Positions 7,905 through 16,261 of a stretch of 64,000 bases of DNA are shown here, piece by piece; position 1 is the stretch's first letter; each line of letters opens with the position of its first letter. Source of the stretch: Acidobacteriota bacterium (GTDB lineage Bacteria; Acidobacteriota; Vicinamibacteria; Vicinamibacterales; JAFNAJ01); NCBI GenBank assembly GCA_023384575.1, contig JAHDVP010000003.1, positions 137,086 through 201,085 on the forward strand, read 5' to 3'. The position numbers and the translations under genes are program-made. The notes under the pieces were generated by a model. It had not been told where the DNA came from. It did no database searches and saw nothing but the letters and a program-made list of their open reading frames with translations.

Positions 7905-9329
7905 TCACTCGAGACGGTGCTCGCGCATCTTCGCCGCGAGGTAGCGCACCGGGACCTGCAGCGCCTCGGCGGCCTTCGCGCGGTCGCCGCCATGCTGGGC
8001 GAGCGCCATCGCCACCTTGCGCCGCTCGGCCTCGAGCAGCACACGACGTGTGGCGTCGGCGAGACTCCCCGATAGATCGATCGACGCCCACGGGTCGACC
8101 GTGCCGGCGCTGGCGGGCTGCGCGGGCGCTGGCGCCTCGCCGGAGAACGCGAGGTGCAGGTGCGCCGGGTGGATCGTGTCGCCGTCGGCGAGGATGACGG
8201 CGCGCTCGAGGCAGTTCTGCAGCTCGCGCACGTTGCCCGGCCAGGGATACGCCATCAGCTCGTCGAGGGCCGCAGGCGACAACGTGAGGTCGCGCTTCTT
8301 CTGGTCGCGACAGAACCGCTCGACGAAGTGACGCGCCAGCAGCGGCACGTCCGCCGGCCGTTCGCGCAGCGGCGGGACCGTCACGGGAAAGACCGACAGC
8401 CGGAAGTAGAGATCCTCGCGGAACCTCCGGGCCGCGACCGCCGCACGGAGGTTGCGGTTGGTCGCCGCCACCACGCGCACGTCGACCTGCAGCGGCACGT
8501 TCCCGCCGAGGCGTTCGAAGGTCTTCTGCTCGAGCGCACGCAAGACCTTCGCCTGGAGGCCGAGCGGCAGATCGCCGATCTCGTCGAGAAACAGCGTGCC
8601 GCGATGGGCGACCTCGAACTTGCCGGGCTTGCGCGTCGCCGCGCCCGTGAACGCCCCCTTCTCGTAGCCGAACAGCTCGCTCTCGAGCAGCGTCTCGGGA
8701 ATCGCGGCGCAGTTGATGGCGACAAACGGCCCGTCGGCACGCGGGCTGAGCACGTGCAGCGTTCGCGCGATCAGTTCCTTGCCGGTACCGCTCTCGCCTT
8801 CGATCAGCACCGTCGTCTCGGCCGCCGCGGCGCGCTGCACCGAGGTCAGCACCCGCCTGAGGCTCTCGTGTTCGCCGACGATGTGCGGTGCGCCACGCCG
8901 GACGGCCAGTTCCTCCTTGAGGAGGAGGTTCTCGGTCGCCAGTCGCCGCTGTTCGAGCGCCCGCCCGATGAGCAGCAGCAGGTGGTCGGGATCGACCGGC
9001 TTCGCGAGGAAGTCGAGCGCCCCCTCGCGAACCGCACGGACCGCTTCTTCGACGCCCCCGTAGGCCGTCATCACGACGACCGGCATGTCGGGGTCGGCGG
9101 CCTTTGCGGCGCGCAGCACCCCGAACCCGTCGCCCGCGGGAAGGCGGAGATCGGAGAGCACCAGCCCGGGACGGCGATCGAGAAGGGCCTGTTCGGCCTC
9201 GGGCTGATCGCGTGCCTCGATGACCTCGTGCCCGCCGCGTTCGAGCGCGAGGCGCAACATCGACCGCAGCGAGTCCTTGTCCTCGACGAGCAACACCTCG
9301 ACGGGCGTCGAGACGCGGGGGCGCGTCAT
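7905..9329 (-). CDS. sigma-54-dependent response regulator (NtrC family)
   Basis: A 474-residue transcription activator with three domains. The receiver (about 10-125) has the phospho-acceptor Asp60 and Lys110. The AAA+ domain (about 148-380) has Walker A GESGTGKE at 178-185, the sigma-54-contacting GAFTGA at 225-230 and Walker [10 protein letters not shown]. The C-terminal helix-turn-helix is near 440-474. It would remodel sigma-54 RNA polymerase at its targets after phosphorylation. It is the last gene of the minor-pilin group, and the histidine kinase at 12427-13716 in the same gene string is its likely partner. It is clearly distinct from PilR at 20223, with a different tail and different receiver sequence. 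Its target promoters are not evident. Confidence 0.93.
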   Translation of the reverse strand: MTRPRVSTPVEVLLVEDKDSLRSMLRLALERGGHEVIEARDQPEAEQALLDRRPGLVLSDLRLPAGDGFGVLRAAKAADPDMPVVVMTAYGGVEEAVRAVREGALDFLAKPVDPDHLLLLIGRALEQRRLATENLLLKEELAVRRGAPHIVGEHESLRRVLTSVQRAAAAETTVLIEGESGTGKELIARTLHVLSPRADGPFVAINCAAIPETLLESELFGYEKGAFTGAATRKPGKFEVAHRGTLFLDEIGDLPLGLQAKVLRALEQKTFERLGGNVPLQVDVRVVAATNRNLRAAVAARRFREDLYFRLSVFPVTVPPLRERPADVPLLARHFVERFCRDQKKRDLTLSPAALDELMAYPWPGNVRELQNCLERAVILADGDTIHPAHLHLAFSGEAPAPAQPASAGTVDPWASIDLSGSLADATRRVLLEAERRKVAMALAQHGGDRAKAAEALQVPVRYLAAKMREHRLE

Positions 9330-9351
9330 CGACCACCCCGGCCCGCGGCCG

Positions 9352-9909
9352 TCATTCCCGCCATGCGGCCGGAACGCCCGCCGTGTCGGCCTCGGCCTCG
9401 AGGGACGCCAGCGCCTTGAGCAAGGCGTCGAGGGCTTCGCGCCCCTCGGTCAGGTCGCGTGTCAGCGACGCACGCTGCGACGACAACGCCGCAACCCGCT
9501 CGGAGTCGCCGCCGACCTCCTCGGAGGGCAACGCGGCCACCTGCGCCTGCAGGTCGTCGACGCGCTCGCGTTGCTGGGCGATCGCCTCGCGCGCCTCGGC
9601 AAACCGCTTCCGCCACGCGGCCTCGTCCAGCTCGACGTCTCCCGGCGCCGCATCCGCGGCCGGGGGCTCGCCGCCCGGCGACTGACCTGACCGTGGCTCC
9701 TCAGGCGCAACGGGCGCTGCGACCGTCAGCGTGCCTTTCGGGACGTCGTCGTTGGTGTAGACCTTGGCGGGGGCCTTCACGGCCTTGCGGCGCTCGGCCT
9801 CCCGGCGAGAGAGCTCGGCGAGCGACGGCTGCTGGCCTCCGGCCAGCGCCGACGCCGGCGCGGCCACCAGGGCGGCGAGGAGGAGGACGGGCAAGGTGAA
9901 CCACTTCAT
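9352..9909 (-). CDS. secreted coiled-coil protein of unknown function
   Basis: A 185-residue protein not matched to a named family. Residues 1-24 form a signal peptide (MKW followed by a Leu/Ala-rich core, ending ASALAG). A charged helix rich in Glu/Arg follows (SRREAERRKAV), then VYTNDDVPKG, a short motif that recurs in secreted acidobacterial proteins by my recollection. After a Pro/Gly linker, residues about 95-180 have heptad-like Leu/Ala spacing typical of a coiled coil. The start at 9909 is chosen over an in-frame upstream ATG because it opens the signal peptide and has an AGAGGA ribosome binding site. It sits between the pilX-like gene and the second NtrC-type regulator, so a periplasmic role in pilus assembly is conceivable. 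Confidence 0.8.
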   Translation of the reverse strand: MKWFTLPVLLLAALVAAPASALAGGQQPSLAELSRREAERRKAVKAPAKVYTNDDVPKGTLTVAAPVAPEEPRSGQSPGGEPPAADAAPGDVELDEAAWRKRFAEAREAIAQQRERVDDLQAQVAALPSEEVGGDSERVAALSSQRASLTRDLTEGREALDALLKALASLEAEADTAGVPAAWRE

Positions 9910-10019
9910 GGCAAGTCCTCTCGAACGAGGTCGCCGCTCGCCTGACGCACCCGCGCCAGGACGGTCACGCGACAGACCATTCGTGTAATCGGCCGGAGCG
10001 CGCGAGGCCCCACTCGACC

Positions 10020-10652
10020 TCACGGGTCCCGGTGCCAGGTAACGATTTCAACATCCGTGCCACCGACGCGGCGCACCAGGGCGCCCAGCCACGCCTGCTC
10101 CGGACCCGGGCCGACCGCGACCGCCTGCAGGCGAACGGTCGAGTTGGTATCTGCCAGCGGTTGCCCATCGCCATCGTCTTCGTCGTCGGCCACCCAGACG
10201 GCAACGGATGGCCACGGTCCTGGAGCGTCGAGGGGAACCAGGGCCGCCAGATCGCCCCAGAGCCAGAGGCGCCACTGGGGTCGATTCGGGCCGGCCGTCC
10301 GAGCGTCGGTCCTGGCCTGCAGCGCCACGCCGAGGGCAGCCAGGTCGACGGCCCCGCCCGACTCGAGCGGCACGACCAGCGGACCGTCGCGGTAGTCGGA
10401 CGTCACGCTCCCCGTGAGCGCGTCGGTCCAGGCCAGCACGCGCCCAAGCTCGTCCACCGAAAGGGTGATGGCGCTCTCGGCCGCCAGCATAGCCTGATCG
10501 GCCCGCCGTTGGTGTGTCGTCATTCGCCAGTCGACGAGCACGTGCATGGCGAGCGTGCCCGCGAGCACCGCCATGGCGCCCGACAGGACCACGACGACCA
10601 GCAGGGCGCTGCCGCGGGTGTCGCCCGCAGGCCAGGGGCTACTGCAGGGCAC
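10020..10652 (-). CDS. PilX-like minor pilin assembly protein
   Basis: A 210-residue protein whose first 50 residues resemble the PilX N-terminal domain. RGSALLVVVVLSG opens a single membrane helix, and QRRADQAMLAAESAI is the typical segment after it. The remainder has no recognisable domain. A GTG at 10652 is taken as the start because it overlaps the end of the pilW-like gene and places the hydrophobic helix near the N-terminus; upstream in-frame codons would add a non-helical extension. Such proteins join other minor pilins at the pilus tip or priming complex in the inner membrane. It is the third of three coupled genes (pilV, pilW, pilX order). Family assignment rests mainly on the N-terminus and on position. 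Confidence 0.75.
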   Translation of the reverse strand: MPCSSPWPAGDTRGSALLVVVVLSGAMAVLAGTLAMHVLVDWRMTTHQRRADQAMLAAESAITLSVDELGRVLAWTDALTGSVTSDYRDGPLVVPLESGGAVDLAALGVALQARTDARTAGPNRPQWRLWLWGDLAALVPLDAPGPWPSVAVWVADDEDDGDGQPLADTNSTVRLQAVAVGPGPEQAWLGALVRRVGGTDVEIVTWHRDP

Positions 10653-11697
10653 GGGGGGAGACCTCGAAGCGAAGCCGCACGTCGGGCACGACGTGCGGCC
10701 CGGTGGCCAGCCCGGCGCGCAGGAATCTCGTGCCCGCCGAGCGCAGCAGAGGATCGGGCGTCTCGAGGCGGAGAGCGACCTCGAGCCGGCGGACACGCAG
10801 CAGGTCGGCGTCGAAGGCCGCCAGCCCCTCGCCGCACCAGGGACCGTCGGCCAGCGACGGCAAGGGCAGCGGAACGACCGCATCGGCTCCGCCGAGCGGG
10901 GCGAGCCGCGCGGTGCCGTCGGCATGACGGAGGCAGCCGTCCACCCCCTCGGGCACCGATGGGCCAGCCGGCGGCTCGGCAACGCCGAACCAGCGCACCT
11001 CGAAGGCCACCACGTGGTCGAGCCATGGCACGTCGGCTCCGCCGCCAGTCGCCACACGCACCTCACGTTGCGCTTCGCGCCAGTAGATCACCCTGACCTC
11101 AACGGGGAGGATCGCGGCCCGGACATCGGGGTGGAACCCGTGCGCGAGAGGCGTGGCGAGCACGGCAAGGCCCGAAGTCGACGATGCCACACTTGCCACC
11201 TCGGCGCGGCCGGTCGCGTCGACGAGCATCGCGATGTCGCCCGCGGCGAGTCCGCACGTCGCCGACGGGCCGCACCAGGTGGTCCCGTCGAAGGTCACCA
11301 CCGTGTCGCCGGGCCAGACGGGTGAGGAGAGTGGCGCCGCGGCCGCTCCCTCGGGCACGGATACGACGGCAAACCGCTCACCCGAGGCCGAGTCCGGGGC
11401 GTCTGGCATGGGCACGCCCCAGCGTCTTGGCAGCAGCACCGGAACGTGCCGGGAGAGGCGCCCCCCGGGTGGGGCCGAAAGGGCCCCGCGGCCAGCCGCC
11501 TGCAACTGCTCCGAGAGGAACGCCACGGCCCCACGGAGGTTCTGGTGAACGTCGATCGCGGCGGGCACGCGGTGACTGGTGCTCAAGGCGGCGTCGAGCA
11601 GCGGCCAGGCCACGGCCGCCACGAGCACGGCGAGTGCGAGCGAGACGACGAGCTCGGCCAGCGAGAACCCGTCGTGGCCTTTTCGCCCGGTCCTCAT
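10639..11697 (-). CDS. PilW-like minor prepilin
   Basis: A 352-residue prepilin. The short leader ends in Gly10, followed by Phe11 and Glu15 (GFSLAELVVSLALAVLV), the pattern cut and N-methylated by PilD. A large globular domain follows, with four cysteines (CGPSATC, DGCLRH and GPWCGEG) that could form two disulfides in the periplasm. Length and composition fit PilW. The ATG at 11697 overlaps the stop of the pilV-like gene (ATGA), so translation is probably coupled. Minor pilins of this type prime pilus assembly and are often surface exposed at the tip. Confidence 0.85.
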   Translation of the reverse strand: MRTGRKGHDGFSLAELVVSLALAVLVAAVAWPLLDAALSTSHRVPAAIDVHQNLRGAVAFLSEQLQAAGRGALSAPPGGRLSRHVPVLLPRRWGVPMPDAPDSASGERFAVVSVPEGAAAAPLSSPVWPGDTVVTFDGTTWCGPSATCGLAAGDIAMLVDATGRAEVASVASSTSGLAVLATPLAHGFHPDVRAAILPVEVRVIYWREAQREVRVATGGGADVPWLDHVVAFEVRWFGVAEPPAGPSVPEGVDGCLRHADGTARLAPLGGADAVVPLPLPSLADGPWCGEGLAAFDADLLRVRRLEVALRLETPDPLLRSAGTRFLRAGLATGPHVVPDVRLRFEVSPRALQ

Positions 11698-12188
11698 GGC
11701 GTCCTCCGAGTGACGGCCGCCGCCCAGCCTTCGCCGGGCTGTCGCGGTCGACTGGCACTGCGGCCGATGGCAGACGCCGGAAAGACCAGCACGACGATGA
11801 CGTGCGCGTCGGGGCTGCCGCCGATCGGCGTGGCGGCCCATCGCCGAACGAAGTCGCCCGGCAGTGCGGCTGCGCCAGCGACCCGTCCCTCGGCGTCGAG
11901 CCACTCGACCCATCCGGGGACGTCGGCCTCGAGGGTGCCGGCAGGTGACGCCGGTGGCGTGTCAGGCGCCGCCGCGAAGGCCGCTCGCAGCTCGTGCACT
12001 TTGGACACGGCGAGGACGTGGGCGGCAGCATCGCTGGCCGCGAGGCTCGTCGACCGTGACACGTGTACGAAGAACGGAGCGAGCCCGGCCATCACCACCG
12101 CCAGCACGCCAAGGGCGACGGCGACCTCGAGCAGGGAGAAGCCCTGAACCCGGCTCCGGCTCGCGTGGTCTACTCGACGAATCGTCAT
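11694..12188 (-). CDS. PilV-like minor prepilin
   Basis: A 164-residue prepilin with leader peptidase site Gly16/Phe17 and Glu21 (QGFSLLEVAVALG). A single hydrophobic helix and a small periplasmic domain follow. It is the first gene of the pilV-pilW-pilX set. The ATG at 12188 is used; another ATG at 12200 would add four residues, and neither has a clear ribosome binding site. The C-terminal part is Pro/Ala-rich and shows no cysteines. Assignment to PilV rather than FimT or another minor pilin comes from gene order. Confidence 0.82.
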   Translation of the reverse strand: MTIRRVDHASRSRVQGFSLLEVAVALGVLAVVMAGLAPFFVHVSRSTSLAASDAAAHVLAVSKVHELRAAFAAAPDTPPASPAGTLEADVPGWVEWLDAEGRVAGAAALPGDFVRRWAATPIGGSPDAHVIVVLVFPASAIGRSASRPRQPGEGWAAAVTRRTP

Positions 12189-12426
12189 GCCCACGCTCAT
12201 GGCAAGGGCCGGGCCAACGCCGGGCCGCAGGAGGGCGTTGGTAGCCGCGGCGCGAGAAGTCGAACGAATCCTGGGAAAGCTGGCGCTGGCGCAGGTCGAG
12301 TCACACGACGACGGCCGGTGCCAACATGGCCGCTGTCGAGAAGCGCGCAACTTCTGCGAGGCAGAGTGGCGTGCCTCGTGGCAACTTCTGCCATCGACGG
12401 CCGGGAGTCCGGTCGACGGCGAGTCT
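12189..12426. other. intergenic gap upstream of the minor-pilin genes
   Basis: These 238 nt separate the histidine kinase stop from pilV and hold no recognisable gene. At 12202-12216 the minus strand reads TGGCCCGGCCCTTGC, a sigma-54-like arrangement with correct spacing. It would put the transcription start only about 2 nt before the pilV ATG, so I do not call it a promoter. A plus-strand word TGGCAACTTCTGCC near 12380 is also too short for sigma-54. Confidence 0.4.
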
Positions 12427-13716
12427 TCAGGTCGCGGCGGCCATGGCAGGGCTGCCGGCGCGCAACGGCAGCGCGACGTGGAAGCGCGCGCCGCCACCAG
12501 GGGCCTCGGAGACGCTGACCCGCCCGTTGTGCGTGACGACGATCTTCTGCACGAGCGCGAGACCGAGACCCGTGCCGGCTGCCTTGGTGGTGAAGAAGGG
12601 CTGGAACACCCGGTCGCGGTCGGCCGGGTCGATGCCAGGCCCGTTGTCGGTGACCGTGATGCGCAGCACGTCGCGCGACCGGTCGACGCTGCCGAGCAGT
12701 TCGATCGCCGGCGGCCGACCGGCCACGACACAGGCCTCGAGGGCGTTGCGACACAGGTTGCTCAGGGCCTGGCGCAGCAGGACCTCGTCGCCCTCGACGA
12801 ATCCGAACTCGCCGGCGACGATCACCTCGCCACCGCGGGCGACGACATCGGACCGGATCTCCGAGGCCGCACGCGAGGCGAGCGCCTGCACGTCGACCGG
12901 AGCCACGGCGAGCGTGGCGGGCCGCGCGAAGCCGAGGAACTTGTCGACGACCTCGCCGAGCGCCTGCGTCTCGTTTCTGATGCCCTCGACGCACGCGGCG
13001 TACGGCGCGGGCAGGTCGGCGGGCTCCATCAGCCGCGCGTAGCCGTGGATCGTGGCGAGGCCATTGCGAAACTCGTGCGCGAGCCCGGCAGTCAGCTCGC
13101 CGAGCCTGGCCAGACCGTCCTTGAGGCGCACTTGTTCTTCGAGCGCCACGACGGCCGAGAGATCGGAGAAGAGGCACACCACCGCCTGCAGGTGCCGATG
13201 CTCGTCGAACACGGGCGAGACCGACACGCCGAGGTGCGTCGGCCCATCCGCGGCGCCGGTCGGCCTGAGCTCCACGGTTCGGCGCAGGATTGGCGCGGCC
13301 CGCCGCAGGCTCTCGTCGACGACCTCGGCGAGCGGCGCCCACGTCGCCAGGAGGTCGCGGAATGGCCCACCGTGTGACCCCGGGCCGAGACCGAGGAGCC
13401 GCGCCGCGGCGGGGTTGACCATCCGGACGTCGCCGCTGACGTCGACGAGCAGCAGGCCGGCGGTGAGGCCGGCCACGATCTCGACGCTCAGGCGCTCTGA
13501 GGCCTCGGCGCGCGCCTGGAGGGCGCGCTCCTGGTCGCGGAGCTTTCCAACGGCCTCCTGCAACGCTGCCGTGACGAACGCCGTCTCGGTGCCGCCACGA
13601 TCGCGACGCCGGGCGTCGCGCGAGGCCATCAGGAGGCGGAAGACGGCAATGCCCAGCACGCACACGAGCAGGAAGACGAGCCCGAGCAGCAGAAGAAGGT
13701 AGGCCTGGGTGTTCAT
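12427..13716 (-). CDS. PAS-containing sensor histidine kinase
   Basis: A 429-residue kinase. It has one N-terminal membrane helix (about 5-30), a short coiled linker, a PAS domain (about 75-190), a HisKA dimerisation helix with the phosphorylated His near 214 (GLAHEFRNGLATIHGY), and a catalytic ATPase domain with an N box (NLCRNALEA) and G boxes (DNGPGID, GTGLGLALV). It has only one membrane segment and no large periplasmic sensor, so it probably senses a cytoplasmic or membrane signal through PAS. The ATG at 13716 starts directly before the membrane helix. It lies between pilD and the minor pilins and probably phosphorylates the regulator at 7905-9329. It is distinct from the multi-spanning PilS at 21734. 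Confidence 0.92.
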   Translation of the reverse strand: MNTQAYLLLLLGLVFLLVCVLGIAVFRLLMASRDARRRDRGGTETAFVTAALQEAVGKLRDQERALQARAEASERLSVEIVAGLTAGLLLVDVSGDVRMVNPAAARLLGLGPGSHGGPFRDLLATWAPLAEVVDESLRRAAPILRRTVELRPTGAADGPTHLGVSVSPVFDEHRHLQAVVCLFSDLSAVVALEEQVRLKDGLARLGELTAGLAHEFRNGLATIHGYARLMEPADLPAPYAACVEGIRNETQALGEVVDKFLGFARPATLAVAPVDVQALASRAASEIRSDVVARGGEVIVAGEFGFVEGDEVLLRQALSNLCRNALEACVVAGRPPAIELLGSVDRSRDVLRITVTDNGPGIDPADRDRVFQPFFTTKAAGTGLGLALVQKIVVTHNGRVSVSEAPGGGARFHVALPLRAGSPAMAAAT

Positions 13717-13744
13717 CTCGTCTCTTGGCGCGAGGGCACGACGC

Positions 13745-14521
13745 CTACTCGTAGAAGCCCGTGTACCAGAGGATGATGCCGTCGCCCCAGAGGCTGGCGA
13801 CGAGGGCGCCGACCGCCAGGAACGTGCCGAATGGCAGCTTGAGCTGGCCATCACCGCGGCCGAGCAGGATGAGCGCGCCGCCCACGAGCGCCCCGGTGAC
13901 CGACGCGAGAGCGAGGGTCAGCAGCATGGCCGGCCAGCCCAGAAAGGCGCCGATCATCGCGAGCATCTTGACGTCGCCGAAGCCGAGGCCGTCGACGCCC
14001 CGCCACAGGAAATAGGCCCAGGCAATCAGGTACGGCAGTCCCCCACCCGCCACGGCGCCGATGACCGCGCTCGTGAGGCCTGGTGGCAGCGCGAGGCTGA
14101 AGGCGAGCCCCGCGACGATGCCCGGCAGGGTGATGACGTTCGGCAGGATCTGGTGCTCGAGGTCGATGGCGAAGAGCGCGACCATCGCGGCGGCAAAGAG
14201 CAGCCGCGGCACGAGCAGCCACTCGGGCCCGATGACGGCCACGTGCAGCACGAAGAGGCCGCCCGTGACGGCTTCGACGATCGGATAGCGCGATGAGATG
14301 GGCGCACGGCACGACGCGCAACGTCCGCCGAGCACGAGGAAGCCGACGAGGGGCACGTTGTGCACCCAGCGAATCGGATGCCCGCACGCAGGGCAGCGCG
14401 ATGCCGGCCAGATGATGGACTCGCGCCGCGGCAGCCGGTGGATGCACACGTTGAGGAAGCTGCCGACCATCAGACCGAGCACACCGGCGAGCGCGGCGAG
14501 CGTCCACGCGTCGGCGGTCAC
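13745..14521 (-). CDS. pilD: prepilin peptidase / N-methyltransferase
   Basis: A 258-residue inner-membrane aspartic protease that removes prepilin leaders and methylates the new N-terminus. The cytoplasmic N-terminal domain has two CxxC zinc motifs (CPAC and CASC, about 44-75). The catalytic aspartates lie in FAIDLEHQILPN and GLGFGDVKML, the second being the GxGD motif. About seven to eight membrane helices are visible. The GTG at 14521 overlaps the upstream stop as GTGA and matches the usual family start. It serves the pilins at 18656-19799 and the minor pilins at 10020-12188. Confidence 0.96.
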   Translation of the reverse strand: MTADAWTLAALAGVLGLMVGSFLNVCIHRLPRRESIIWPASRCPACGHPIRWVHNVPLVGFLVLGGRCASCRAPISSRYPIVEAVTGGLFVLHVAVIGPEWLLVPRLLFAAAMVALFAIDLEHQILPNVITLPGIVAGLAFSLALPPGLTSAVIGAVAGGGLPYLIAWAYFLWRGVDGLGFGDVKMLAMIGAFLGWPAMLLTLALASVTGALVGGALILLGRGDGQLKLPFGTFLAVGALVASLWGDGIILWYTGFYE

Positions 14522-15453
14522 CGCAGCCCCCCTCCTGGCGGCTCGGTCGGCATCGGCCAGAGCGGCGAGTTGCGGGCCACCTCGACGCGGCCGGTCAGCG
14601 GGTCGAGCGCGAACGGTGTCGCCGTCGGGTCGAGCGGCGTGCCCCACACGAAGCCCCGGCGCTGCAGGTCGGCCCAGCGGTAGGGCGGTTGCCCGCCTGC
14701 GGCGCGGTAGCGGCGCACGGCGGCCGACAGCTCGTCGATGCGGTCGAGCGCGTCGAGTTGCTGAAGCCGCCGCGCCGAGTCCCTGCGAAGCCACTCGTTG
14801 TCGTCGGCGCTTTCGAGCAACGACCGCCACAGCGCCCGCGAGGCCTGCCGGTCGCCGCCCTGGACCAGTGTGGTGGCGGCGAGCGAACGCAAGAACCAGG
14901 GGGCACCCGGCACATCGGCGGCGCGATTGAACCAGTCGGCCGCCGCCTGGTAGTCGTGCAGCCACCAGTAGTGGATGAAGCCGATGTCCTGCATGTAGCG
15001 CCACGACCCGGGCCGGGCCTCGAGGCCGCGCTCGAGCAGCGCGATCGCCTGGTCTGGACGGCCGGGCCCACCCGGCGGGGCCTCGGCGAGGAAGAGCGAC
15101 CCGAACCGATAGGCGATGTTGAAGAGCGGGTCGAGCTCGGTCGCGATCGTCAGCAGCGGATGGAGCAGCTCGTACTTCTTCTCGCCCGTCGCGGCCCGAC
15201 GCGTCCCGCCGAAGTGCTGCAGCGCACGAATCCAGTACACGTCGGCCACCAGCGGATCGAACGAGAGGGCGAGCCGCTTCATCACGGCCGGCGACTGCAC
15301 GTAGAGCACCGACTCGGCGATGGGATCGCGCGGGTGCGATCGGTCGCGGACGACCTGGAGCGCCACGGCGGCGACGAGCAGGACGACGAGCAGACCGCCG
15401 AGGCGGCCGCCCCGCGGCGCCGGCACCACCGTCGCGCCTTCCACTCCACTCAC
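14518..15453 (-). CDS. membrane-anchored TPR-like protein of the pilus locus, function unknown
   Basis: A 311-residue protein with one hydrophobic helix near residues 15-35 (LGGLLVVLLVAAVALQVV) and a mainly helical remainder with weak tetratricopeptide spacing. Examples are LLTIATELDPLFNIAYRF and ALLERGLEARPGSWRYMQ. DPLVADVYWIRALQHFGG is a distinctive segment that looks conserved in related pilus loci as I recall them. The GTG at 15453 forms a GTGA overlap with the permease stop, and another GTG at 15444 is possible. Position between pilI and pilD suggests a role in pilus assembly, perhaps standing in for Myxococcus PilG. No enzymatic motif is seen. Confidence 0.8.
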   Translation of the reverse strand: MSGVEGATVVPAPRGGRLGGLLVVLLVAAVALQVVRDRSHPRDPIAESVLYVQSPAVMKRLALSFDPLVADVYWIRALQHFGGTRRAATGEKKYELLHPLLTIATELDPLFNIAYRFGSLFLAEAPPGGPGRPDQAIALLERGLEARPGSWRYMQDIGFIHYWWLHDYQAAADWFNRAADVPGAPWFLRSLAATTLVQGGDRQASRALWRSLLESADDNEWLRRDSARRLQQLDALDRIDELSAAVRRYRAAGGQPPYRWADLQRRGFVWGTPLDPTATPFALDPLTGRVEVARNSPLWPMPTEPPGGGLR

Positions 15454-16259
15454 TTGAAGTCCCGTCTCGAGAAGATCCAGACGGCCGCGACGAGCAGCAC
15501 GCCAATGTACGCCACACCGTACGCGGTGGTGAGTCCGACGTAGCCGAGCGCCACGGCCTGCCCGTGCACGACCTGCGCCTTGACATCGAACGGGGACAGG
15601 TTCGGCAGGACGTAGTACAGCACCCGCGCGATCCAGGCGACGACGGCCGAATCGACGACCTGTTCGAAGTTCCGCAGGTCGGCGTTGAAGTGGCCGACGA
15701 CGTAGAGGCCGAAGGTGAGCGCGGCCGACAACAGCGGGCTCGAGAACGTCGAGAAGAAGATGGCGAGGCCGGTGATGAGCGCCAGTTCGACGAAGATCAG
15801 GAAGATGGCGATCAGCAGCGCGGGATCGAGCGCCGGCGCCTCCCACACCGACCGCACCGCGTCGCTCGTCGTCCGGTCCATGTAGAGGAGCACGAGGCCG
15901 AGCGCCACGGCCATCACCGCGACGTTCACCGCCAGGGTCAGCACGAGGCCCAGGTACTTCGCGACGACGAACTGCGACCGCGTGATCGGCTTGGCGAGCA
16001 ACGCATAGACGCTGCGCCGCTCGACTTCTTTCGACACGAGGCCGATGCCGATGAAGACCGCGATGAAGAGGCCGAAGAGCGACGTCGCCGCCAGCCCGAG
16101 ATCCTTGATGATCTTCACCTCCTGGCCGGCGGTGAGCTGCCCGAGGAGCAGCGAGGCCGCAATCAGCAGGATGGCGAAGAAGACCAGGTTGTAGAGCACC
16201 TTGTCGCGAACCGACTCGCGGAACACGTTCACGGCGATGCGCCAGGTGGTGGCGAGCAC
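15450..16259 (-). CDS. pilI: ABC transporter permease, PilI-like by position
   Basis: A 269-residue ABC-2 type permease with six membrane helices. LGLAATSLFGLFIAVFIG and the segment KEVERRSVYALLAKPITRSQF resemble the NosY/GldF group. GTG at 16259 starts two nucleotides after the ATPase stop, so the two genes are a unit. In Myxococcus xanthus the pilH ATPase and pilI permease genes lie between pilA and pilD, which is the order seen here. The symbol is given on synteny, not sequence identity. The transported substrate is unknown even in the model organism. Confidence 0.83.
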   Translation of the reverse strand: MLATTWRIAVNVFRESVRDKVLYNLVFFAILLIAASLLLGQLTAGQEVKIIKDLGLAATSLFGLFIAVFIGIGLVSKEVERRSVYALLAKPITRSQFVVAKYLGLVLTLAVNVAVMAVALGLVLLYMDRTTSDAVRSVWEAPALDPALLIAIFLIFVELALITGLAIFFSTFSSPLLSAALTFGLYVVGHFNADLRNFEQVVDSAVVAWIARVLYYVLPNLSPFDVKAQVVHGQAVALGYVGLTTAYGVAYIGVLLVAAVWIFSRRDFK

Positions 16260-16261
16260 GG

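Noticed and set aside
10653-11066. Longer version of the PilX-like protein using an upstream in-frame start
   Set aside because: It would overlap most of the PilW-like gene and put the membrane helix in the middle of the protein, contrary to the family.
12202-12216. Sigma-54-like TGGCCCGGCCCTTGC before pilV
   Set aside because: Spacing fits, but the predicted start would be about 2 nt before the ATG and the match is made of common GC-rich words.
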